Source of the DNA: Bacteroidota bacterium | GTDB lineage: Bacteria; Bacteroidota; Bacteroidia; Bacteroidales; Prolixibacteraceae | DNA length: 7,741 bases | Direction of reading: 5' to 3' | Assembly (NCBI GenBank): GCA_030691295.1 | Contig: JAUYEQ010000330.1 | Span: 1-7,741 of the forward strand | Shown here: piece after piece, positions 1 through 6,282 of the stretch | How positions within the stretch are numbered: the first letter of the stretch is position 1 | How the letters are laid out: each line of letters begins with the position of its first letter | The notes under the pieces: model-generated | Seen by the model: only the letters and a program-made list of their open reading frames with translations | The model's database searches: none | Told to the model about the DNA's origin: nothing | Translations under genes and position numbers: made by a program

Positions 1-1452
1 TTGCCTGAGACCGGATCATCGGGAGCTCCGCTTTTCGACCAGAATCAACGTATTGTCGGGCAACTGCACGGGGGGATTAGCTCGGTTTTACTTTATGGAA
101 AACTGTCGATTTCGTGGGACTTTCATGCAGATTACACCAAACAACTTGCCTATTGGCTCGACCCTGCAAAGTCGAGAAACGCACTTGACGGGATTTGGAA
201 AATGCCACCGAAAACCAATTTCCGTGCCGAATTGCAGGAAGTATGTGTGAATTCACCTGTTTTGTTTACCGACAGAACTACGCACAGACCAACCGATTGG
301 CATTGGGAGATTGATCCACCAACATACAGCTTTGCAAATGGCACCGACAGTACTTCTCAGAATCCGCAAATACTTTTCCTGAAGGATGGAACTTATTCAG
401 TAAAACTAAGAACATCCAACAAATACGGAAGCAATGAACTTCTTCAGAATAAATATATTATTGCCCGAAGTAAGCTGGATGTCAGGTTTCAAAAAGCCCG
501 AAGGGACAGTATAATTTGCGGAGGCGACCTGAAAGGATTTCCGCTGATCGCGGGTGGTGCTGTGGCCTATAGTTTCAAAATTGACCGACCTGAATTAATT
601 GATGTAGAAAATAGTTCGAACAGCGTATTTCTGACATTAAAATCATCATCCAATTACACAAAATCGTTTGATACCTGGCTAAAGGTTACCGGAACAAACG
701 GGCACTGTATTGCTTCCGACAGTATTTTGCTTCATGTAATCATTCAGGAAAACGATCAATTAGCCAATGCAACAAAATTGTTTCTGGGACGAAATGCCGG
801 ATATTCAAACAAATGTGCAACAGTTGAAATAAATGAACCGAATCCACCTTCATTGGGATGTTTGGTGAAAAATGGCTGGTGTCCCGACTTCAAGCCTACC
901 AAAAGGTTACTGGATAATTCCATTTGGTTTACGTTCGTTGCTCCGGAAAATGGCATAATTACAATCAATACCTACGGATTTGACAACCAGATTGCGGTTT
1001 ACAAAGCATCGGATTACCGGGGAATTTTATCAAACGACAAAAAGCAATATTCCATGGTTGCAGCCAACGATAACAGGTCGAACAGCGACAAAACTGCACT
1101 CCTCGAAAATCTGGCTCTCGAGCCCGGAAAGCAATACTGGTTGCAGGTTGACGGGCACAATGGCGCTTTCGGCAATGTTACAATAGATCTTGCGGGCAAT
1201 TCGCTGGAAGCGCTTGTATTTCCGAATCCGTCAAATGGCATCTTCAATATAAATATTTTTCATCCTGACCATGGAACTGCTGAAGCATTCGTTACCGACT
1301 TAAATGGCAGGATATTGTTTTCAAAAAAATACAATGTGAATATGTATTCCACCCAATTTAACTTCAATTTAGCCGGATATCCAAAAGGATTATATATTCT
1401 GAAGGTTAATCTGAACGGATTAAGTGTAAGCAAAAAGTTAATCCATTTTTAA
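1..1452 (+). CDS. Secreted trypsin-fold serine endopeptidase with PKD, PPC-like and T9SS sorting domains (5'-truncated)
   Basis: The reading frame is open at the left edge, so the true start and most of the protease domain lie outside; 483 residues are visible. Residues 2-24 contain G-S-S-G-A-P-L-F-D followed by V-G-Q-L-H-G-G, the active-site serine region of trypsin-fold proteases of the lysyl-endopeptidase type; the nucleophile should be Ser7 of the fragment. Residues about 75-156 resemble a PKD domain (W-x-W-E-I near the start, D-G-T-Y-S-V-K-L near the end). Residues 157-248 are a beta-rich stretch I cannot assign. Residues about 251-398 resemble a pre-peptidase C-terminal (PPC) domain (N-S-I-W-F-T-F, then G-K-Q-Y-W-L-Q-V-D-G). 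Residues 403-483 form a type A T9SS sorting domain (F-P-N-P-S-N-G, D-L-N-G-R, P-K-G-L-Y-I-L-K-V, terminal K-K-L-I). From family knowledge, the CTD directs outer-membrane export and is then cleaved or anchored. Cleavage specificity and the His/Asp residues cannot be judged from this fragment. Confidence 0.85.
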   Translation: MPETGSSGAPLFDQNQRIVGQLHGGISSVLLYGKLSISWDFHADYTKQLAYWLDPAKSRNALDGIWKMPPKTNFRAELQEVCVNSPVLFTDRTTHRPTDWHWEIDPPTYSFANGTDSTSQNPQILFLKDGTYSVKLRTSNKYGSNELLQNKYIIARSKLDVRFQKARRDSIICGGDLKGFPLIAGGAVAYSFKIDRPELIDVENSSNSVFLTLKSSSNYTKSFDTWLKVTGTNGHCIASDSILLHVIIQENDQLANATKLFLGRNAGYSNKCATVEINEPNPPSLGCLVKNGWCPDFKPTKRLLDNSIWFTFVAPENGIITINTYGFDNQIAVYKASDYRGILSNDKKQYSMVAANDNRSNSDKTALLENLALEPGKQYWLQVDGHNGAFGNVTIDLAGNSLEALVFPNPSNGIFNINIFHPDHGTAEAFVTDLNGRILFSKKYNVNMYSTQFNFNLAGYPKGLYILKVNLNGLSVSKKLIHF

Positions 1453-1459
1453 AAATAGT

Positions 1460-1484
1460 TTTGCTGACTAAATTTCTACATTTG
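1460..1484 (+). promoter_or_regulatory. Probable Bacteroidota sigma-A type promoter for the B3/B4-acyltransferase unit
   Basis: TACATTTG at 1477-1484 matches the Bacteroidota -7 consensus TAnnTTTG exactly. A TTTG at 1460-1463 could be the -33 element, but the 13-nt spacer is shorter than the usual roughly 17-23 nt, so only the -7 box is well supported. A transcript starting about 7 nt downstream of the box would have an AT-rich leader of about 37 nt before the ATG at 1528. No Shine-Dalgarno sequence is visible, which is normal for this phylum. The box lies just after the stop of the secreted protease gene, which suggests that a new transcription unit begins here. Confidence 0.5.
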
Positions 1485-1527
1485 CGGGCTAAGTTTATAA
1501 TAAAAAAGAGTCAATCACTTTCTATAT

Positions 1528-2190
1528 ATGGTCAATATTTATATCAGTGAAAAACTAAAATCCCTTTGTCCAAAACTTCGGCTGAGCTGCATTGAAGCTG
1601 ATGTAATTGTAGCAGAATCATTTATTGAACTTACTTCTGAAATTAATTTCCGAATCTCAAAAATCAAGCAAACGCTGGTTATTGAAGACATCTCAAAAAT
1701 TCCGGTCATTGCAGCCTCCCGCAAAGCTTACAAAGCCTGCGGAAAAGATCCGGCACGCTACCGCTTATCTGCTGAAGCATTGCTTCGCCGGTCAGTTTCA
1801 GGAAAAGACCTGTATCAAATCAACAATGTGGTCGATCAGCTAAATCTGGTCTCCATTACTTCCGGCTTTTCAATTGGCGGATACGATGCCGCAAAAATCC
1901 AGGGTGATATCAGTTTTGGGATTGGTCTTGCCGATGAACCCTATCAGGGCATTGGCCGTGGAGAACTGAACATTGAAGGATTACCTGTATTTCGGGACAG
2001 CTTGGGAGCATTCGGCACACCCACCAGCGATTCGCAGCGAACCGAAGTTACCGGGCAAACCAGTCGGTTTCTGATGATACTGATTGATTTTGGAGGCGAC
2101 GATCAGCTGGAAACGGCCAAACAAATAGCAATTGGTTTATTGAAAAAATATTGTCGGGCAACGAACATCACTGAATTTAACATCAACTAA
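1528..2190 (+). CDS. Free-standing B3/B4 tRNA-binding (PheRS beta editing-like) domain protein
   Basis: This 220-residue protein resembles the stand-alone B3/B4 domain family (COG3382), related to the editing module of the phenylalanyl-tRNA synthetase beta subunit. Visible family features are S-R-K-A-Y-K-A-C-G-K-D-P-A-R-Y-R at residues 64-79, then E-A-L-L-R-R (83-88), N-N-V-V-D-Q-L-N-L (99-107), G-G-Y-D (117-120) and a C-terminal segment with G-T-P-T-S-D and R-T-E-V-T (163-175). No signal peptide or membrane segment is seen, so it should be cytoplasmic. In PheRS this fold hydrolyses mischarged Tyr-tRNA(Phe). Whether free-standing members are trans-editing deacylases or bind other aminoacyl-tRNAs or amino acids is not established by this sequence. 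The ATG follows a probable promoter and the product has normal length for the family. The acyltransferase gene follows 2 nt after the stop, so co-transcription is likely. Confidence 0.8.
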   Translation: MVNIYISEKLKSLCPKLRLSCIEADVIVAESFIELTSEINFRISKIKQTLVIEDISKIPVIAASRKAYKACGKDPARYRLSAEALLRRSVSGKDLYQINNVVDQLNLVSITSGFSIGGYDAAKIQGDISFGIGLADEPYQGIGRGELNIEGLPVFRDSLGAFGTPTSDSQRTEVTGQTSRFLMILIDFGGDDQLETAKQIAIGLLKKYCRATNITEFNIN

Positions 2191-2192
2191 TT

Positions 2193-2747
2193 ATGTGGAG
2201 ATCCACCTGCAAACTGTTACTAAAACTGTTCGGCTGGAAACCGAAAAATGGAGTGATTCCATATAAAAAAGCCATTATCATCGGTGTTCCGCATACCAGT
2301 GGTTGGGATTTTGTACTTTCGTACTTGTTTTACACATCTCTGGGCGGAGTGGCAAATACCATGATCAAAAAAGAGTTTTTCTTTTGGCCGGTTGGTCCGA
2401 TCCTGAAAAAAATGGGCGGTATACCCATTGACCGTGCAAAAGGCGCGTCAATTACCAAGCAAATTATTCACGAAATGAACAGTCGCGAAACGATGCACCT
2501 GGCCATTACACCGGAAGGCACGCGAAATTTAACAAAAAAGTGGAAAGCAGGTTTTCATACAATCGCAAAAGCTACCGGGGCAACAGTTTGCCTGGGAGTT
2601 TTCGATTTCGGACGCAAAGAAATTGGATGGGTAAAACCTTTTGAACTGACCGACGATGCAGACGCCGATATCCGCCGCATGAAAGCTTTTTACCGCGAAT
2701 ATGCAGCGATTGGCCGTCACCCGGAGAAATTTACAGCGGAAGATTAG
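2193..2747 (+). CDS. PlsC-type lysophospholipid/glycerol acyltransferase family protein
   Basis: This 184-residue protein has the hallmark motifs of the LPLAT/PlsC superfamily. P-H-T-S-G-W-D at residues 33-39 is the H-x4-D catalytic motif (His34, Asp39). G-G-I-P-I-D-R at 75-81 is the block that helps bind the glycerol phosphate or acceptor. P-E-G-T-R at 107-111 is the third motif. Family members transfer an acyl group from acyl-CoA or acyl-ACP to a lysophospholipid or similar acceptor at the inner face of the cytoplasmic membrane. It is shorter than classical PlsC (about 240 residues) and has no strong N-terminal membrane helix, only an amphipathic start, so it may bind the membrane peripherally and its acceptor need not be lysophosphatidic acid. 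It starts 2 nt after the B3/B4 gene and is probably translated from the same mRNA. The family call is secure; the substrate is not. Confidence 0.85.
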   Translation: MWRSTCKLLLKLFGWKPKNGVIPYKKAIIIGVPHTSGWDFVLSYLFYTSLGGVANTMIKKEFFFWPVGPILKKMGGIPIDRAKGASITKQIIHEMNSRETMHLAITPEGTRNLTKKWKAGFHTIAKATGATVCLGVFDFGRKEIGWVKPFELTDDADADIRRMKAFYREYAAIGRHPEKFTAED

Positions 2748-2754
2748 GATAAAA

Positions 2755-2788
2755 AGTGGTCAGTGGTCAGCCTCAGTGTTCAGTGGAC
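2755..2788. repeat. Degenerate heptamer tandem repeat (AGTGGTC type)
   Basis: Consecutive units read AGTGGTC (2755-2761), AGTGGTC (2762-2768), a 6-nt variant AGCCTC (2769-2774), AGTGTTC (2775-2781) and AGTGGAC (2782-2788). Another AGTGGAC occurs at 2951-2957 on the far side of the inverted repeat. The array begins 7 nt after the acyltransferase stop and has no coding potential. It is probably a decayed short-sequence repeat rather than a regulatory site. Confidence 0.65.
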
Positions 2789-2837
2789 TTGTCCAATTCA
2801 ATGCCGAGTTCACTCTGAAAAGTCAAAAAATATAAAA

Positions 2838-2931
2838 TGCCACTAAATCTCCAAGACACCAAATTTCACAAAATGCTGAAATTTAATGGATTTATTTTGG
2901 TGAAATTTAGTGTTTTCCTGTTTTGGTGGCA
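2838..2931. repeat. Long imperfect intergenic inverted repeat
   Basis: The left arm (2838-2873) begins TGCCACTAAATC and ends AAATTTCACAAAA. The right arm (2895-2931) is nearly its reverse complement, running from TTTTGGTGAAATTTAG to GTTTTGGTGGCA. By hand alignment about 29 of 36 positions match, with one inserted base. The outer TGCCAC/GTGGCA and the inner AAATTTCAC/GTGAAATTT blocks are perfect, and a poorly matched centre lies between them. The loop is 21 nt (2874-2894). The element could fold as DNA or RNA. It lacks a downstream T-run on the + strand, so it is not a standard intrinsic terminator for the acyltransferase gene. It resembles a dispersed palindromic intergenic element, but only this one copy is in the window. 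Confidence 0.75.
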
Positions 2932-2964
2932 AAAAAATAGTTTTCGGAGAAGTGGACTCAAAGA

Positions 2965-2993
2965 TTTAACTTTAGACTTTTAACTCTTAACTT
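2965..2993. repeat. Degenerate heptamer tandem repeat (TTTTAAC type)
   Basis: Units read TTTAAC (2965-2970), TTTAGAC (2971-2977), TTTTAAC (2978-2984) and TCTTAAC (2985-2991), followed by TT. The array ends 5 nt before the omega-amidase ATG, so it lies in that gene's leader or promoter region. I see no good TAnnTTTG box here, so the promoter of the downstream gene is unresolved. With the AGTGGTC array and the inverted repeat, it accounts for about half of the 251-nt gene-free gap; the remainder shows nothing recognisable. Confidence 0.6.
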
Positions 2994-2998
2994 CATTT

Positions 2999-3787
2999 AT
3001 GCAACAAGATCTTTTGAACATCGCCGTTTTTCAACTCGATTTGTGTTGGGAAAATCCTGAAGCAAACCGAGTGAAAATTGATGAATTGCTTCTGGATATT
3101 AGCTCTAATACCGATGTCGTTTTTTTGCCTGAAATGTTTACAACCGGATTTTCGATGAATGTTTCGGAACTGGCTGAAACGATGGAAGGCGAAACGGTGC
3201 AATGGATGAAAAGACGCAGTGCAGAACATCAGCTAGCCATTTGCGGAAGTTTGATTATTCAGGAAAATGGTAAATTTTATAACCGACTATTGTTTGTGGC
3301 ACCTTCAGGAGAAATACATTTTTACAATAAACGCCACCTTTTTACCATGGGTAATGAGGAATCCCATTTTCAGAAAGGCACCGAGCGACTGATTGTTCGG
3401 TACAAAGGCTGGAAAATTTGCCCGTTAATTTGTTATGATTTGCGTTTCCCGGTGTGGAGCCGCAACCGCAACGAATACGATTTACTGGTGTATTCGGCCA
3501 ATTGGCCAAATGCGAGAAATGAAGTCTGGAATACCTTGCTGAAAGCCCGGGCCATCGAAAACCAATGTTATGTAGTTGGTGTAAATCGTATTGGCACTGA
3601 TGGAAATGGAATTGACTATTCAGGTGACTCGCAGGTTTTTAATCCAAAAGGGAAACAAATTATACAAATGTTATCTGTTCAAAATGAATTATTGCCTGCA
3701 TCACTTTCATTACAGGAACTATCAGATTTCCGCAGTAAATTCCCGGTACTGAACGATGCCGACGATTATTACTTAATTGAAAAGTAG
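2999..3787 (+). CDS. yafV: YafV-type omega-amidase (nitrilase-superfamily carbon-nitrogen hydrolase)
   Basis: This 262-residue protein has the nitrilase-superfamily catalytic set: Glu45 in F-L-P-E-M-F-T-T-G-F-S, Lys111 in Y-N-K-R-H-L-F and the nucleophile Cys145 in I-C-Y-D-L-R-F-P-V-W-S-R-N. Glu120 is a plausible second glutamate. The blocks around Lys111 and Cys145, A-R-A-I-E-N-Q, the D-G-N-G segment and the C-terminal K-F-P-V-L-N-D-A-D-D closely follow what I recall of E. coli YafV (256 residues). YafV-type enzymes hydrolyse omega-amides such as 2-oxoglutaramate and 2-oxosuccinamate to 2-oxoacids plus ammonia, a clean-up step after glutamine or asparagine transamination and in methionine salvage. 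It has no signal peptide and should be cytoplasmic. The gene stands after a repeat-filled gap, with the channel gene 36 nt downstream. The substrate is inferred from the family. Confidence 0.9.
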   Translation: MQQDLLNIAVFQLDLCWENPEANRVKIDELLLDISSNTDVVFLPEMFTTGFSMNVSELAETMEGETVQWMKRRSAEHQLAICGSLIIQENGKFYNRLLFVAPSGEIHFYNKRHLFTMGNEESHFQKGTERLIVRYKGWKICPLICYDLRFPVWSRNRNEYDLLVYSANWPNARNEVWNTLLKARAIENQCYVVGVNRIGTDGNGIDYSGDSQVFNPKGKQIIQMLSVQNELLPASLSLQELSDFRSKFPVLNDADDYYLIEK

Positions 3788-3823
3788 TATATTGTACTGC
3801 CTTATCACTAAAAATATTATAAC

Positions 3824-4651
3824 ATGAAAGATTTAACAACCTTATTACCAAGTTCAGAACGAATGGTGGAAATTGCCATTACATACGGCGGCCAGTTATT
3901 ATTGGCGCTTATTACTTTGGTCGTTGGTTTATGGCTAATCGGTAAACTCATTAAAATTCTCAAACGAATATTCGAAATGCGTTCTTTTGAGCAAACGCTC
4001 CAGTCATTCTTAATTTCGCTGATTGCCATCACCCTCAAAGTACTGTTAATAATCAGCGTTGTGACGATGGTCGGCGTTCAAATGACTTCATTTATCGCCA
4101 TACTTGGCGCTGCAGGGTTGGCTTTTGGACTGGCGCTTTCAGGTACATTGCAAAACTTTGCTGGCGAGGTTATGTTGCTTATTTACAAGCCATTTAAAGT
4201 GGGCGACTACATTGATGCGCAAGGATCAACAGGAACAGTAGCTGAGATACAGATCTTTCATACCATTTTAAAAACCGTTGATAACAAAACAATCGTTATT
4301 CCCAATGGTGGCCTGAGCAACAGCACGATGACCAACTATTCAACTGAACCTACGAGGCGGGTTGACTGTACTTTTGGCATCAGTTATTCCGAGAATATTG
4401 ACAAGGCAAGGGAGATAATAGTCGGTGTTATCAATGCTGATGAACGGATTCACCAGGATCCGGCTCCATTTATCGGGGTAATTTCGTTGGGCGATAGTTC
4501 GGTAAACCTTGTAACACGCGTTTGGGTGGACACCCCGAATTATTGGGCTGTATTTTTTATCATCAATGAAAATGTAAAAAAAGAGTTTGATAAATCAGGA
4601 ATAGTTATCCCGTTTCCACAGCGCGATGTACATGTTTTCCAAGCAAAATAA
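3824..4651 (+). CDS. mscS: MscS-family small-conductance mechanosensitive channel
   Basis: This 275-residue protein has the minimal three-helix MscS layout and about the length of E. coli MscS (286). Helices lie near residues 17-42 (TM1), 61-86 (TM2) and 88-122 (TM3). TM3 carries L-G-A-A-G-L-A-F-G-L-A-L-S-G-T-L-Q-N-F-A-G-E-V. Leu99 and Leu103 align with the E. coli pore-seal residues Leu105 and Leu109, and Gly107 with hinge Gly113. The beta domain follows with Y-K-P-F-K-V-G-D-Y-I (121-130), G-T-V-A-E-I-Q-I-F-H-T (137-147) and I-V-I-P-N-G (157-162), then the alpha/beta cytoplasmic cage ending in I-P-F-P-Q-R-D-V. Such channels sit in the inner membrane as heptamers and release solutes on hypo-osmotic shock. 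One oddity is Glu115 at the place of E. coli Gly121. The gene is 36 nt after yafV and 6 nt before the transporter ATG. Confidence 0.93.
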   Translation: MKDLTTLLPSSERMVEIAITYGGQLLLALITLVVGLWLIGKLIKILKRIFEMRSFEQTLQSFLISLIAITLKVLLIISVVTMVGVQMTSFIAILGAAGLAFGLALSGTLQNFAGEVMLLIYKPFKVGDYIDAQGSTGTVAEIQIFHTILKTVDNKTIVIPNGGLSNSTMTNYSTEPTRRVDCTFGISYSENIDKAREIIVGVINADERIHQDPAPFIGVISLGDSSVNLVTRVWVDTPNYWAVFFIINENVKKEFDKSGIVIPFPQRDVHVFQAK

Positions 4652-4657
4652 TTGCAG

Positions 4658-6277
4658 ATGATAAAAAAAGTTCCGCATACCTTCGTAATTGTCTTTAGTA
4701 TCATTGTTTTTGCTGCCATTTTAACCTGGGTAATTCCTCCGGGAAAATTCGTAAAGGAGGCACAAATTATTGACGGTAAGGAACAAACGCTGATGGTTTA
4801 TCACAAAATGAGCGATTTGCCTGAAGGACATCCTTCAAAAACTGTTGCCGAAGCCCAAACATGGCAGATATTTTCGGCACTTTTTAACGGATTCGTCAAA
4901 CAGGCCGGAATCATCGTTTTTATACTAGTAATTGGTGGTGCATTCTGGATAATGAACCAAACCAAAGCCATTGATGTAGCCATTTTTTCATTCCTGAAAA
5001 GAATTCGCAAACTCGATAAAACCCGGTTTTTGCGATACGTTGGGATCGACAATGTGGTGGTGGTTTTCATCATGCTACTGTTCAGTGCATTTGGGGCAAT
5101 TTTCGGAATGAGTGAGGAAACAATTGCTTTTGCGATCATATTTGTTCCATTGGCAGTTTCGATGGGTTACGATTCGATCACCGGAGTTTGCATGGTTTAT
5201 ATCGCCGCGCACATTGGTTTCGCTGGTGCCATTCTCAACCCGTTTACCATTGGAATTGCACAGGGATTGGCAGGCATTCCGCTATTCTCGGGCATCGAAT
5301 ACCGCCTGTTTTGCTGGGTGGCAATTAACTTTGCCGGAATTGGTTTCGTGTTGTGGTACATGGCAAAAATCAGGCGTAACCCAAAACTGTCGCCTGTTTA
5401 CGAAGAAGATGCGCACTGGCGTGAACACATATTGCAAAATGCCGAAACAACAACGTATTACACTCCGAAAATGGCCTGGGTCGTTTACGGACTGATTACC
5501 ACCGTACTCGTTGCATTTGCTGTAAAATACCCTGAATCTATCCTGAAAATTGGCAATTCATCTGTCAGTTTGCCGATTATTCCAATATCGGCTGCACTAT
5601 TTGCTTTGATTGGTTGGTTTAGCCTGAAAAAATCCATCCATTTTTTTATTCTGCTGATACTTGGCTATACCATTCTTTTCCTGATTGTTGGCGTGATGGG
5701 ATATGATTGGTATGTGATGGAAATTGCCACACTTTTTCTGGCCGCAGGTATTGCTTCAGGAATGGCATTCAACCAAAGCGCCAACGAAATTGCCCAATCG
5801 TTTATTGACGGAATGAAAGATATTTATTCGGCTGCCCTGATTGTTGGTTTGGCCGGAGGAATCATTGTGGTGCTCGAAGATGGCGGGGTGATTGACAGTA
5901 TTCTCTATGGATTGTCGAAATCACTTGGTCAGTTTGGCAAAATTGCATCAGTCGAAATCATGTATGGTATTCAAACCCTGATCAATATTATCATTCCAAG
6001 CGGATCGGCCAAAGCTGCAATTACCATGCCTCTGATGGCTCCGTTTGGCGACCTGATTGGCATTTCGCGGCAGGCAACCGTGATGGCCTTCCAGTTTGGA
6101 GACGGGTTTACCAACATGATTACACCAACTTCCGGAGTTTTGATCGGTGTACTTGGCGTTGCCCGGATTCCGTATCAAAAATGGGTGAAGTGGGTTTTCC
6201 CGCTCATTGCAATTCTATTTTTATTGGGAGCATTATTGCTGATACCAACCGTAACCATGCAACTTAACGGGTTTTAA
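4658..6277 (+). CDS. yfcC: YfcC-family multi-pass membrane transporter
   Basis: This 539-residue, strongly hydrophobic protein matches the YfcC family (COG1288; ion-transporter-like, often annotated as C4-dicarboxylate or basic amino acid carriers). From the ATG, visible family blocks are V-I-P-P-G-K-F (25-31), G-G-A-F-W-I-M-N-Q-T (93-102), F-G-M-S-E-E-T-I-A-F (149-158), M-G-Y-D-S-I-T-G (169-176), L-N-P-F-T-I-G-I-A-Q (193-202), G-I-P-L-F-S-G (206-212), a second re-entrant-like block I-I-P-S-G-S-A-K-A-A (445-454) and F-G-D-G-F-T-N-M-I-T-P-T-S-G (480-493). I estimate about 12 or more helices. It is somewhat longer than E. coli YfcC (about 506). The extra length may be in the middle, near residues 260-350, which include added hydrophobic segments. 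The substrate is unknown. An in-frame TTG at 4652 could add two residues, but I chose the ATG. It probably forms a transcription unit with mscS and may relate to osmotic or solute balance, which is inference only. Confidence 0.85.
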   Translation: MIKKVPHTFVIVFSIIVFAAILTWVIPPGKFVKEAQIIDGKEQTLMVYHKMSDLPEGHPSKTVAEAQTWQIFSALFNGFVKQAGIIVFILVIGGAFWIMNQTKAIDVAIFSFLKRIRKLDKTRFLRYVGIDNVVVVFIMLLFSAFGAIFGMSEETIAFAIIFVPLAVSMGYDSITGVCMVYIAAHIGFAGAILNPFTIGIAQGLAGIPLFSGIEYRLFCWVAINFAGIGFVLWYMAKIRRNPKLSPVYEEDAHWREHILQNAETTTYYTPKMAWVVYGLITTVLVAFAVKYPESILKIGNSSVSLPIIPISAALFALIGWFSLKKSIHFFILLILGYTILFLIVGVMGYDWYVMEIATLFLAAGIASGMAFNQSANEIAQSFIDGMKDIYSAALIVGLAGGIIVVLEDGGVIDSILYGLSKSLGQFGKIASVEIMYGIQTLINIIIPSGSAKAAITMPLMAPFGDLIGISRQATVMAFQFGDGFTNMITPTSGVLIGVLGVARIPYQKWVKWVFPLIAILFLLGALLLIPTVTMQLNGF

Positions 6278-6282
6278 CGAAG

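Noticed and set aside
1..15. The first five codons read L-P-E-T-G, a perfect sortase LPxTG motif.
   Set aside because: It lies at the protease active site just before S-S-G-A-P, not at a C-terminus followed by a hydrophobic helix and basic tail. The protein carries a T9SS sorting domain instead, and the organism appears Gram-negative. It is a coincidence.
1445..1456. The perfect palindrome ATTTTTAAAAAT overlapping the stop of the secreted protease gene, as a possible terminator.
   Set aside because: It is purely A/T with no loop and no stable GC stem, so it is not a credible intrinsic terminator.
2838..2931. The long inverted repeat as an intrinsic terminator for the acyltransferase gene.
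   Set aside because: The + strand after the hairpin is an A-run, not a T-run, and the stem has a weak middle. Only the minus-strand reading is followed by T-rich sequence, and no minus-strand gene lies there.
2938..2945. TAGTTTTC as a -7 box for the omega-amidase gene, with TTTG at 2922-2925 as -33.
   Set aside because: The last base departs from TAnnTTTG, the spacer is only 12 nt, and the upstream TTTG is part of the hairpin arm. The support is too weak to annotate.
2755..2993. The repeat-filled gap as a CRISPR array.
   Set aside because: The units are adjacent degenerate heptamers with no unique spacers of regular length, and no cas genes are present.
4652..4657. TTG at 4652 as the transporter start.
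   Set aside because: It directly follows the mscS stop and adds only two residues. The ATG at 4658 is the more likely start, although there is no Shine-Dalgarno evidence either way.
4801..5495. Open frames of 112 codons (minus strand, 4801-5139) and 127 codons (plus strand, 5112-5495) inside the transporter gene.
   Set aside because: They lie wholly within a well-conserved transporter coding region, their translations resemble no family I know, and they have no separate promoter.
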